DNA from: Zelopaecilomyces penicillatus | Lineage: Eukaryota; Ascomycota; Sordariomycetes; Hypocreales; Pseudodiploosporaceae | Assembly: GCA_005765155.1 (NCBI GenBank) | Contig: VCCP01000005.1 | Location: forward strand, 2,170,001 to 2,234,000 | DNA: 64,000 nucleotides | Reading direction: 5' to 3' | In this document: positions 26,886 through 38,920 of the stretch, piece by piece | Layout of the letters: every line of letters begins with the position of its first letter | Position numbering within the stretch: the stretch's first letter is position 1 | Notes under the pieces: model-generated | Seen by the model: only the letters and a program-made list of their open reading frames with translations | Told to the model about the DNA's origin: nothing | Database searches by the model: none | Position numbers and translations under genes: made by a program

Positions 26886-27342
26886 TATAATATTTAATAA
26901 ATTCTTAAGAAATAAACCTAATAAAAGAGATTTATATTAATAAATAAGTTAAGATATTCTAAATAATAGATCTATTATATTAATAATAAATATAAAATAT
27001 TATAACCAAGGATTAAATATTAATATAATAAATAATAATAAATAATATAATAAAATTAAAAGTATATTAATAATTATTTAAATTATATTTAAAGAATAAA
27101 AATTAAGGGTATATATATATATCTTAGATTATAATTTAAGTTATAATTCTTATTACTGGATTATACTTAAAGTTATAAACTATTCTATTAGATTATAGTT
27201 TTAAGAGTGATCCTAAGCTTAGGATTACCTTTAGAATTATAATCTAATTCTATATAATTCTAAGCCTTTAATATATACCTAGTAATATTATAAGTTATAT
27301 AACCAAGGCCTATTATATAACCTTAGTTATTAGATTATAATA
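26886..27342 (-). repeat. gypsy-2 LTR (right, 5' LTR in element orientation)
   Basis: 457 bp from tataatatttaataaattc to gattataata, partner of 21541-21999. It is followed directly by the target duplication aaaag and then by the resumed chromovirus sequence. Confidence 0.9.
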
Positions 27343-30149
27343 AAAAGGGTTAAGGAATTATTAAATACTATTAATTAATATACTTTAATTATTAAAACCT
27401 AAAAAAATCTATTATCCTATTTCTCTTTAAATTAAATTAAAAAAAAGAATAAATTTATTTATTATTTATAAAAATAATATAAATAATACCTGGATTTAAT
27501 ATTAAATATAATCTCTTTATTTATAATTAAAACTAGTATTAATAAAATATTATTAATATCTTATTATCCTATTAATTAAATTAATCTATTAGCTATTATT
27601 AAATACTTAAAAAAGCTATATTTAAATATAATATACTTATTTATTTTTATTAACTTTAAATAAATAGATAATAATATTAAATTATTAAATTAAAATAGAT
27701 AATTATAAATAAGATTTTAATATAATACTATACTAATAATAGAAAAGTTAATAATCAGATTTATATCTTTTAGTTAAATTAAATAATACTATTAATAATT
27801 ATTAAAAAAAGCTAATTAAAATCCTTTTTTAAATAAAAGAATATAGAAAAGACCTATTATATTATTTAATATTAATAAATAAAATATTTATAATATTAAT
27901 TATACTTTCTTTAGGGTATTATTATAAATAATCTTATAATTATTAGATAATAAGATTATATTATTATTATTCTTATTAATTAATTTATTTTCTTTATTTT
28001 ATTAAGAAATAGTTATTTATTTTAAGATAAGAATTAAAGATATAGCTAAAATATAATATATCTTAATAATAAATAATTAAGATAAGGCCCTTTTAAGGAT
28101 ACTAAATATAATACCTTCTATTAATCTATATAAAAATAATTTTAGATATTATTTAAATAAATAACTAGGAATATAATAAATAATATAAATAATAAAATAG
28201 ATAATTAATTATAGTAAGGAATTATAAGAGTATAATATAATAAATAAAAGATTTAAAAAATCGGAATATTTAATTCTAGATTAAAATAATTATTTAATAG
28301 ATTAGATATAGTATAAATTAAAGATAATATAATTTAGAAAAATATAAATCTTTTTATTAAAAATATTTAAGATAATATAATTTATTTATTTTATATTAAA
28401 ATAATATATATAAATCTTTTAATTACTTTATAATAAAGTATTATATTAATAAATTAATATAATAATAAAATAATAATATTAAAATATTAAAAGATTAATT
28501 AATATATAGATTATAATATTATAAAATTAATTTAAAATAAATAAAATTAATACTATTAAAAAACTATTAATTATAAAATATTTAAAAGAAGATTATTATT
28601 AAAATATTAATATTAAGGAATAAGTATTAAAGCTGTTTTAAATAATTAAAATAATAGGCTTTAAAATAATTAATTAATTAATAATTAAGCTAAATTTATA
28701 TTTATTTAAATAAATCCTTAACTAAGCTGATTTTCTATTTATAAAAAGATATAAATCTAATAAAATATCTTAATTATATTTATAAAAAATAATAAATATA
28801 ATAAGTAATACTAGTTAAAATTAAATTACCCTTTAATATAATAATATTAAGGTATTATAAAATAGATAGTATTAAAGTAATTAAATTAATATATATATTT
28901 AAAGAGATAGATAATTAAATATATTATAATTAAAATAATTAATAATTTAATTAATAAAAATAATAAAATAAAAATCTATAATAAATAAATCAAACCTTTA
29001 TATTAAATTAAAATATATATAATAGCTTAATTAAAATAAGATTATATAATTAATTAATAGATTAAATAAACTAGAGATTAAATACCTTTTTCTATAATAA
29101 AGACTAAATAAATCCTTAAGATTAATTAAAATATATACTTTTATATAATAAATTAAATTAATAAATATAGAATTTCTATAATATATTATAATTAAAACTT
29201 AATAGAAATTCCTATTAAAGAAATAATTAATACTATTATTAGAATAAGAGAAATATTTAATCTATTTAATATTAATAATAAATATCTGGATACTAGATAT
29301 AAAATAATTATATATATTATTAAGATAAAAATAATAAAGATATTAATATTAATATTAAAGATAAGGGTATTAAGGAATATAAATAATAATTAAAGATAAT
29401 TAAGTATTAGATAATATTTAAGTTTATTATATATAATTTTAATAAAAGCTGTTATATTTTAAATTATATTAATAAAATCTTTTTTAATTCTTCTTATAAA
29501 TTATTCTTAGTATTTATTTTAATAGAAAAGTCTTTATCTTAATAAATCCTTCTCTTTAAACTATTCACTTTATTATTTAAATATATAAATAATAATAAAA
29601 AATAGATATAAAAGGATTATTTAAAATATAGTATATATTTTAAGACAATATTTTTTAAATATATTATATATTTATAAATAATTATATTATATTAAAATAA
29701 AATATATTTAATAAATTAATTATATTATTAAAATAATTAAATAAGGGGAATATAATAATTTATTTTAAATAAGTATATTTATATAAAAGAAAATTTAAAT
29801 AAGATATATATCTTTATTTTTAATAAGATTAAATTATTAAGATAAATTAAAAATTTAAAGATAAGAAATTAATAAGGTATAGCTATTAAAATTTAATATA
29901 AGATTTATATTAAATAAAGTAATAATAATTATTATAATTAATATAATATATTTAATTATATTAATTAATAAAGAATAGCTTTAATAAAACTTATTAAATA
30001 TAATATTTTATAAAATAGATAAGCTAAAGTTAATATAAGGAATAATTAAATTACTTAAAATTATTAATAAAATTAGATTTGATTTTTATATTATTAAATA
30101 AATTAATAAAAATATAATATATATTTATTTTATAATTAATATATAATTA

Positions 30150-33100
30150 ATAAAGGATTTAAAATCGAATTTATTATTAAAATAAATTTTATTAATAAAT
30201 ATAATATTAATATCTTAATAATAAAAAAGAAATTATAAATTTATATTATTTATATTATATTAATACCTTTTAAAATATAAATAAAATATAAATTAATTTA
30301 TTAAAGGGTAATAATATTATAAAATATAATAATTCCCTTAAGATTAAGGGAATAAATCTTAATAAGTTATATTTATCTTAATTATTATAATCTATACTTT
30401 ATAAAAAGGGTATATTATTTTATATTAAAGAATACTTTAATTATAGATTATATCTATACCTTAAATATATTAAAGGTATTATCTATAATAAACTAGATTA
30501 TAATAATAAATAATATAAATAAATTAATAAGATATTAATATAAATAAAAATTAAGATATCTAGATAATTATAATAGATATAAATATTATATTAGGTTATA
30601 AGAAAATATTAATATAATAATACATATATAAATATAATAAGTAATAAATTTAATTTATTTAATAAGATAATTAAAGTATTAAACCTATTTATAAATAAAC
30701 TATAAAAGAAAGTTAATTTATATTTAATAAATAGATATAATATTAAGAATCTTAAAAAAGATTCTATTATTAAATTAATTAAATTAAATAAAATAAAAAT
30801 TAAATAAGGAATTTATATATATATAACAATTCTAGAAAAGGCTATTATTATTATAAAATTAATTAAATCTTATAATATATAGTATAATTAAGATATAATC
30901 CTAATAAATAAAGAAAATGAAATAAAAATCGATCTAATAAAAGATTAATAGAATAAGAAATCAATAATAAAGCCTTATTTATTAGGAATTAAAGATAGGA
31001 AAATTTCTTAATATTATAAGAAATAATCTTTATAATTAAGGATATATAAGCTAGATAAGAAAACTAATACCTTTTAATTATTTTATTTTTATAGATAAAT
31101 AAAAATAAAGAATAGTTATTAATTTAAGATAATTAAATAAAATTATTATATTAGATATTTACCTTATTTCTTTATAAAAAGAGATAATATTATCTTTAAA
31201 AGATAAAAATATATATTAATACTAGATATATTAGTATTTTTCTATTAATTATTAATATATAATAAAAATAAGGATAGAATAATTATAATCAGTTTATAAG
31301 GATTAGAAATATCTTATATTATATTAATAAGATTTAAAAATAATCTAGTTTTTATATAATAATTTACAAATTAAAGATTATATTTTTATAAAGAATTTAT
31401 TAAGGTATATATTAATAATATTATTATCTTTAATAATAATTTTAAGGATTATTATAAATATTTATATAAAATACTTTATCTTTTTAAAAATCTATAATTA
31501 ATAATCTTATCTTTAAAATCTTTTTATATATATTTATTAATTAAATTATTTAAATTATAAGTTAATATATTTAATATAAGTATAATAAAGGATAGAATAA
31601 AGATATTATAAAAGATAAAATACTAATTCTATTAATTAATCTAAAAATATATTTAAAAATAATAATGTTTCTTAAATAATTTATTTATAGATTCTAAATA
31701 AAGACTAAACCCTTAAAAATATATAAAATAAATTTATTAAATAAAATAAAAAAAAAGATAATTAAATTTAAAAAAAAAAAAAAAAAAAATAAACAAAATT
31801 TTATTTAAATTAATATTAATTAAAAAGGAATTATTTAAAATATTATAAAAGTATTTAATAAAAAAGATAATATTATATTATTATAATTTAATAAAATCTA
31901 TTTTCTTTAAGCTTAATATAAATAAATAAAGAATAGGATTTTTTATCTTTTATTTTAAAAATAATATATAGAATAATAAAAATATATTAATTTAATAAAT
32001 ATAATTAATTAAATTTTTAAGTAGATTATTAATAAAATCTAAAAAAGATATAAATTAATTAAGCTTAAAATTAAATTTTTAATATAATTTTATTAGAAAT
32101 TAAAAATAATAATTTAATTATTAAGTTAATTAATTATAATCTTAATAAATTATATAAAAATAAAAAGAATAATAAAAAGAATAATTAATTATATAAATAT
32201 ATTAATATTAGATTTAATAAAGATAAACTATTAATTTATAATAATATCTATTTACCTAAATTATTATAAGCTAGATATATATTATATCCTAGTAAAGATA
32301 AATTTTATACCTAATATATTATTATAACTCTTAATTAAAAATAAAGAATTTTATTAAAAAGTCTAAGAAAATTTATTAAAAAAGAAAATAACAAATAAGC
32401 TTAATAATATTTAAAATAAAGATATATATTACTTTATAATTATAATATTAATTAATAATAAATTAAAAGATAAATTTATTAAAGAGTATATAAAGAATAA
32501 TAAATTTATTAAAATAATTAAAATAATTAAGATATAAAAGCCTAAATAAGAAAATAATATAAAAGAAAGGCTATTAAATATAAAATTATTATTTATAATA
32601 AAAAATAAGCTATTATATTATTTAGAATTAGATAATATAAAGAAACTATATATTCTACAGAATTATATAATAAATATATTAATAAAAGTATATAATTAGA
32701 ATTTTTATATAAGGATATATAAGATTATTATAGCTTTAAATAGTTTAATATTCTATTAAATAATAAAATAAATAAAATAATAAATATCCTATTATAAAAT
32801 ATATTTAAAAATTTAATAAATTAAATAAAATTATTAAATAAATTATAATTAATAATAATACTATATAAACTATTTTATATAATAGCTATTAATTTTATTA
32901 TAGGATTATTAAAAGAAATATCTTGATTATTTTAAAAGATATTAGAATATAAATATTTATTTAATATAATAATAATAATCTATAAATAGAATAAAAAAGT
33001 AATTTTAATCCTAGGATTAGTTTATTATATTATTAAATAATAAATTAAAGTATAATTAAGAATTCTATTATTATATAATTAAAAGATACCTAGAATTATA

Positions 33101-33970
33101 ATTAATAATTAGAATATAAAATTTATTTTAGATTTTTAAAAGGGATTCTTTAAAATATTAAAGATTAAATTTATTTTTAGTATTATATATTATTTATAAA
33201 TTAATGGATTATTTAAAAGAAAAGATTAAATAATAGAATTAATATTAAAATATTATTTAATAGTATTAGATATATTATAAATAAAAGTAATTCTAATATT
33301 ATAATTTTTATTAAATAATTTAATAAATAATCCTATATAAAAATTATTAAATAAATTAATTATAGAATTTAAATTAAATAAGTTAATAGAATTATTATAA
33401 ATAGATATTAATAGAATAAATATTAAGGTATTAGATATCTTAAAGTATTTATTTATTAAAAAAGTTAATTATATAATAAATATAATAATAGTATATATAA
33501 AGTATATTTATAATTAAAAGTATAGATTAATAAAATTTAAGGTAGATAATAAAGTATACCTAAGATTATATAAGGATTATTAATTATTAAATAAATTATT
33601 ATAAAGATAATTATAATAATAAATAAGATCTTTTAAAATACTTAAATATATTAATTTATTAATATATAAACTAGATTTATCTATTTATTAAGGTATTTAT
33701 TATATAATATTAATTATATATATATATCTAATATTTAATAGAGTTAATTTATTTAATAGGATATTAAATAAATAGATATAATTAATAAAGATTAAAAGAT
33801 AAAATAAAGAATAAAAGATTTAAAACATTATTAAAAATTAAATAAATAAAAGAAATAGATATCTATAAATTAAATATATAATTAAATAAAAGGGATTTAA
33901 ATTAAAATATAATATATAAAAAAAAAGAGTTTATATAAATTATAATAAATATAATTAAAAACTATAAATA
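30150..33970 (+). pseudogene. gypsy-X pol relic with C-terminal chromodomain
   Basis: Landmarks: INLRQLNKIIILDIYLI near 31120 (RT fingers), VFFYQLLIYNKNKDRIII near 31230, the catalytic box VYINNIIIF near 31405 (family VYIDD), KSFYIYLLIKLFKL just after it, and integrase core and tail to 33.8 kb. The final block RYLQIKYIIKQKGFKLKYN near 33860 (with one internal stop read as Gln) has the shape of a chromodomain: an aromatic-rich strand, then KGF, where the family has YLVKWKG. Chromodomains of this class direct integration to heterochromatin. Both RT Asp codons are now AAT, and stops are frequent. Confidence 0.7.
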
Positions 33971-35037
33971 GAAAAACCTTATTTAAAAATTATAGAAAGT
34001 ATATCTATTAAAAGAAAAAGAATAAAAAGAGATATTTAATATATTAAGGATAAATTAATAGATAATACTATTAAAAAGAAAGTAAAAGAAAAGTAAAAAA
34101 TAAGGAAAAAGAAGAAATTATTAATTAATAAAAAAAGAAAAAGAAAGATTAATTTTATTAATTTCTTTAAAAATTAGATCTATTATCAAAATTAATAAAA
34201 AAGGTATTTTATTATAATAAATTAATAGATAATTTTATTTAATAATAAGGTATTTAATATTTAATTAATAAATTATAAAATAGTAAATATATATTAAATT
34301 AGTTTATTAATTTATTATAATATTATATATTTTAAAAATCTAAATACTAGAAGATTAAGGATATATTATTATAAACTAATAATTAAAGTATTTTATTATA
34401 TTAGATTAGATTATAAAGATTATTTAGAATTAATTAATATTATAATTATAAAACTTAAAACAATTAAAGTTCTTTTTAAAGAAAAACAATAGATATAAAA
34501 TAGATTAAAGAATATTAAAAAATAATTAAAAAAGCTTAAGATAAAAGTCCTAAATATAGATATTAATTATATATTATATTTAAAATTTATATTATTATTA
34601 TATATTATTAAGATATTTAAAGAAATTTTAAATAAAGAAAAGGGAAATATAATATATATTATTAATAAGTATTAATTATTCTAATAATTTTTAATTATTA
34701 TTATATATTATAAAGAATAAAAATTATTTTCTTTATTAAATATTTTAAAAAAAAATACTTTTATTTTATAAAAAGAATAATTCCTAATAATAAAGCTATA
34801 AAAAAAACTATCTATAAGATTTATTATATTAATTAATATATATATATTAATAATTAATAAATTAAACAAAGATTTTTAAAAGGATTATATATTAGATTTA
34901 AATAAAAATAACCTAAAAAAAAATATCTTAATATATATAAAAGAGTGAAATTTTACTATAAAAGGAATCTAATCTATTATTTAATAAAAGGCTAAATAAA
35001 TCTATATTCTTATTCTAGATAGATTATTTATATTAAT

Positions 35038-35092
35038 ATTAAGATAATAGAGTATTTTAATTTCTTTAATTAAAATACTCTATTATCTTAAT
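35038..35092. repeat. Perfect hairpin, 25-bp arms and 5-base loop
   Basis: The arms 35038-35062 and 35068-35092 are exact reverse complements around the loop tcttt. The arm core is gataatagagtattttaatt. It lies in the non-coding 3' part of gypsy-X. A rho-independent terminator is not relevant in a fungus; it may be a foldback remnant. Confidence 0.9.
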
Positions 35093-35689
35093 AATTATTT
35101 TAATAATAGATATTAAATATAAAGAATAATTTAATTTATTTATTAAGAAATTAAATTATAATAATATTAAAAATCTATTAATAAAATAAAAAAAGAATAA
35201 AATAAAGATATAATAAAGAATAAAGATATTAATAAATACTCTATTATTATAAAAAGATTTAAATATAATTAAAATACCTAGAAGAATAATACTAATACTA
35301 ATAATTAATAATTAAATTCTTTATAATAAGATTAAAAAGGAAATTAAATATATTATTATAATTATATAATTAATAAATAAATAAATTAAATTATTTATTA
35401 TATTATATAAATACAACCACCTAGAAAATATAATATTAAAAAAGGAGATTTATATAATATAAGGTAGATTTATAAGTAATTAATAAGAAATTCTTAATAT
35501 AATAATTAAGATAAAAATAGATATTAATAAGATAATTAAATAGATAAAAGCAGATTTATAAAAGGAAATTATAACCCTAAGATAAGATCTGAATATATTA
35601 ATAAAGGGTTAGAGTTAAATAATCTAATATATAAAGTTAATAATAGAATAAATAATAAAAGATTAGTTATCTTTTTTTTAATAATAGGT

Positions 35690-35850
35690 AATTGTTATAA
35701 TTATTAGATTATATTATTAGATATTATATATATTATAATAATTAAATAATTAAATTATTTATTTCTTTATTTATTTAATTAGATTATTAAATAGCTAGAA
35801 TATTAAATTAAATAAAAAAATAAAGATATCCTTTTTATATATAATATTAT
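35690..35850 (+). repeat. Chromovirus LTR fragment (right end of gypsy-X)
   Basis: It matches 45200-45360: gattatattattagatat, ataattaaataattaaatt, then gatatcctttttatatataat. Homology stops after that, so this LTR is truncated or too degraded to follow further. Confidence 0.6.
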
Positions 35851-36236
35851 ATATATATAATTCTTAAATTATTAAAAGATTTAATTTTAAGATTATCTTA
35901 AATATAATATTAATAAATTTATTTTATTATAAAAAAGAAAAACTTTAAATTAAATAAATAAATAAGATAATTATAAAAAAAAGCTTTATTTAATCAAAAT
36001 ATATTAATTTTATTATAATTATAAGATTTATATTTATTATATTAATAAAAAAAATTAAAGAATATTTAATATAAATAAATTTTTAAATATTAATATTTAT
36101 TATAAGCTTAAATTAAAGCTTAAACTATAATCTAAGAATAATATAAAGACTTTATAAATAATTATATTAATAAAATATTAATAATATTATTAATATATAT
36201 CTTTTTACTTATTTATATAATAAATAATATATATTA
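35851..36236. other. AT-rich spacer, nothing recognisable
   Basis: RIP-like DNA between the chromovirus LTR fragment and the solo LTR. No frame or repeat match is seen. Confidence 0.5.
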
Positions 36237-36711
36237 TATTAAAATAGGCGGGTTTTATATAACAGCCTGACCTGTTATAAGATTAGTAGCTAGACCTACT
36301 ATAGCTTAGCAGCTAAACCTGCTATAGCCCTAGCAGCCAGACCTGCTATAAGGTAGCAGCCTGACCTGCTATAAGACCTAAAAAGCCCGTGCAGCCTGAC
36401 CTGCTATATCAGGCTAGACTAGTAAAATAAGGGCTTATCCCTTATACCCCTCCCTTTCTTATTATTTGGAATGCTTAGAAATCTAAAGAAATATTATTTG
36501 GAATTCTTAAATAATTCCAAATAATCCTAGTATTATTTAGATATATAAGATAGCTGGATTCCTAGCTGAATCCTGCTTTCTTTCTCTATCGGCAATTCAA
36601 TCACTTCTTTCTTCTTTTCTACAGACTTTACTCTGGATAACTATTCGCTGCCTTTCTTCCACTGCTATCGCTACTAGCTTTAGTTATAACTTTATACTGC
36701 AAATTGCAATA
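36237..36711 (+). repeat. Solo LTR, copia family
   Basis: 475 bp, almost identical to 6729-7203. It is flanked by 5-bp direct repeats tatta (36232-36236 and 36712-36716). It keeps intact palindromic units (AGCAGCCAGACCTGCT and others) and many CpA/CpG sites. Confidence 0.92.
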
Positions 36712-37182
36712 TATTATATTAATAGCTAAAATACTAGCTATTATTTAAGCCTTTTTAAGGCTAGTTTATTATAATATTTATAAAATAAATATTAATTTAA
36801 TAAATATTATTAAATAATATAATATCTTAAAAATAGCTTATTTAAAAAAATATAAAAATAATATTATTTTTATTATAATTTCTTAAAAAAGTATATAATT
36901 TTATAATATTCTTATATTTTAATTTTATTTACTTTTCTTTAAATCTAGTTTTATATTATTTTAATTTAATAATAAAGCTTTATTATTTATAAAGCTATTT
37001 AAAGGCCTATAGCCTAGCCTAATAAACTAAAAGATCTAATAGTAATAGCTTCAAGTACTATACTAAGCCTTATAATAGCTTATATAGCCTATCTTAGTAG
37101 AATAGTATTATATTATTATCTTAATTTTTATTATATATAAAAAATAATTATATTTTAATCTATTTAAATCTATATTTTAATA
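36712..37182. other. AT-rich stretch between solo LTR and microsatellite
   Basis: Moderately mutated, with some retained GC near 37001-37110 (aaggcctatagcctagcct, gcttcaagtactatactaag). No reading frame is recognised. Confidence 0.5.
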
Positions 37183-37518
<336 letters not shown>

Positions 37519-37993
37519 TATTATTATTATTAATAAATAATGTATAGAGATAATACCTAGACTTTTTAAAAAAAACTTCAACAAAAATCGAATCTGGAAC
37601 TTGTCAGACGAGGCATACCAAAGATTGCATGATTGGAGTCTGTTGGGCCAATCCCACGGTCACATCTGGTAAAAGGCAAGAGGTGAGTTCGATGGGAGGT
37701 CCCACTCCACATGAATAAACAATGTTTTGCTTTATATAGGACTGCATCCCAGTACTGGCCACATAACCCATGATCGTATCAACATTTATCCACCTCTTGC
37801 CCTTGCTGCCATCGTGTTGATGACGTTGTATGATATGTGTTGATGCAGCACATTATTAATACTTGATTCTATTCGCTTGACTAAGGCTTTCCGTCTCCTG
37901 ACTATGCCCACTAAGCTTGCTTCATTTTAACCAAAACACTACCCCTGATCGTTTCTCAATACTTATATGTCGTGAAAAGTCCAGAGTGTTATC
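37519..37993 (+). promoter_or_regulatory. Upstream region of HNT1
   Basis: Normal base composition begins at about 37560. The region should hold the HNT1 promoter and 5' UTR; pyrimidine-rich DNA (gctttccgtctcctgactatgccc near 37885) precedes the start. No tRNA, small ORF or TATA box could be supported. Confidence 0.5.
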
Positions 37994-38742
37994 ATGGCAG
38001 CCTGTATTTTTTGCCGTATCATCAAGGGTGAGTGAGATTTACAAACATAGTAGCGTCATTTTTAATGAATCCCGCCCGTTTTTAGGAGAGATCCCCTCTT
38101 TGAAGCTTTTTGAGAGTGAGAAAACACTCGCATTCCTCGATGTTGGACCGCTGAGCCAGGGACACGCTGTACGTTACATCCGTATCTGCTCTATCCATTT
38201 TTGTCTGCCTTTTGTTAACGGTGTGTTTCAACATCAATCTAGCTCGTGATCCCCAAATACCACGGGGCCAAACTTGCTGATATTCCCGACGACCACTTGG
38301 CTGAGATATTGGTAAATCCTGCGCTTGCCTTCCGCCTTTAATCTTGCTGATTACACGTTTTGCTAATATATTTGCGACATGAAAGCCAACGTTGAAGAAG
38401 CTTGTGATTGCAACAGGTGCGACTGACTACAACATCCTGCAGAATAACGGTACTGTTGCCCACCAACAAGTCAACCATGTGAGTTCCCAACGTTCTGAAA
38501 TGCCCTCGCCTACATAAAATATGGAACTCTTGACTGACTTGGCCTCGTTAGGTTCACTTCCATATGGTACTGCTCCATTTGGCCTTCACCCTCTATGTGC
38601 TCAAGTTTCTCAAACTAACCCATCACATTTCCAGATTCCAAAGCCAAATGAGAAAGAAGGGCTGGGCATTGTGTGGCCTGCCTCTACACCAGACATGGAG
38701 AAACTGAAGGCATATTGTGAACACATCCAGGCAAAGATGTGA
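37994..38742 (+). CDS. HNT1: HIT-family protein Hnt1 (adenosine 5'-phosphoramidase, HINT type), 133 aa, 6 exons
   Basis: Exons: 37994-38027, 38086-38168, 38243-38311, 38386-38478, 38552-38566 and 38635-38742. All introns (58, 74, 74, 73 and 68 nt) have GT..AG ends, with TGCTAAT as a branch-like site in intron 3. The joined frame is open. The protein starts MAACIFCRIIKGEIPS, with the CxxC and RIIKGEIPS of HINT proteins. It continues FESEKTLAFLDVGPLSQGH and VIPKYHGAKLADIPDD, then TDYNILQNNG, and the histidine triad H-V-H-F-H-M, followed by IPKPNEKEGLGI. HINT enzymes hydrolyse nucleoside phosphoramidates such as AMP-NH2 and AMP-lysine, using the middle triad His as nucleophile. The length is normal for the family (about 130). 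The triad is split by introns: the first His ends exon 4, and the other two lie in a 15-nt microexon. It converges with the CSR1-like gene, with 178 bp between stop codons. The ATG chosen is the one directly before the conserved CIFC block. Confidence 0.94.
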
Positions 38743-38920
38743 CATAAACTTCATACATGATAGTACATTTTGCAATAGCATATAGATGGAAATATCCTCA
38801 TACAGGCTACTATCATGGCAAATAGAATTTCTAGCAAGAACGCCCAGATATACACATCTAGATAATGAATGCTAATGTGCGAATTTTCTATTGACGAGTC
38901 GCTTTCCGTGGCAACACCAA
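38743..38920. other. Convergent intergenic region HNT1 / CSR1-like
   Basis: 178 bp between the two stop codons. Both 3' UTRs must lie here and probably overlap. It contains AT-rich stretches (atagcatatagatgg) suitable for polyadenylation in both directions, but no clear AATAAA on either strand. Confidence 0.6.

Larger units (their letters stand above)
21541..27342 (-). mobile_element. Complete nested Ty3/gypsy element (gypsy-2), RIP-degraded
   Basis: 5802 bp with direct-repeat LTRs at both ends and a 5-bp target-site duplication aaaag (21536-21540 and 27343-27347). Transcription orientation is minus: the reverse transcriptase reads on that strand at about 25260-24950 (PFNLINTF near 25120, catalytic YLNN at 25065-25054; the family has YLDD). 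A purine-rich tract, AAAAGGGAGA on the minus strand just inside the left LTR (about 22003-22016), is the expected polypurine tract position. Integrase should lie between 24.5 and 22.4 kb and Gag near 26.8-25.9 kb, but both are too mutated to mark exactly. Stops throughout; dead. Confidence 0.88.
27348..35690 (+). mobile_element. Chromodomain-type gypsy element (gypsy-X), internal region
   Basis: Continuation of the element that starts near 21181. Read on the + strand with stops tolerated, it shows a Gag-like region up to about 30 kb, protease and RT to about 31.7 kb, RNase H and integrase about 31.7-33.6 kb, an integrase tail with KVYLRLYKDYQLLNK near 33555, and a chromodomain-like end near 33860-33960. 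A partial second copy lies at 45.2-47.7 kb. The stretch 34.2-35.0 kb still reads as degraded frame of unknown kind, and the last 600 bp before the right LTR show nothing coding. Confidence 0.75.

Noticed and set aside
35038..35092. Intrinsic transcription terminator
   Set aside because: Rho-independent terminators are bacterial; the introns and transposons show a fungal nuclear genome.
6729..36711. One giant element bounded by the direct LTRs at 6.7 and 36.2 kb
   Set aside because: Each LTR has its own different target duplication (cttat, tatta), so they are independent solo LTRs.
37560..37700. Possible tRNA from a gttcgat-like B box
   Set aside because: No matching A box or acceptor stem can be folded on either strand.
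37917..38249. 110-codon frame over HNT1 exons 1-2
   Set aside because: It reads through introns 1 and 2 in a single frame; the spliced model restores the complete HINT protein.
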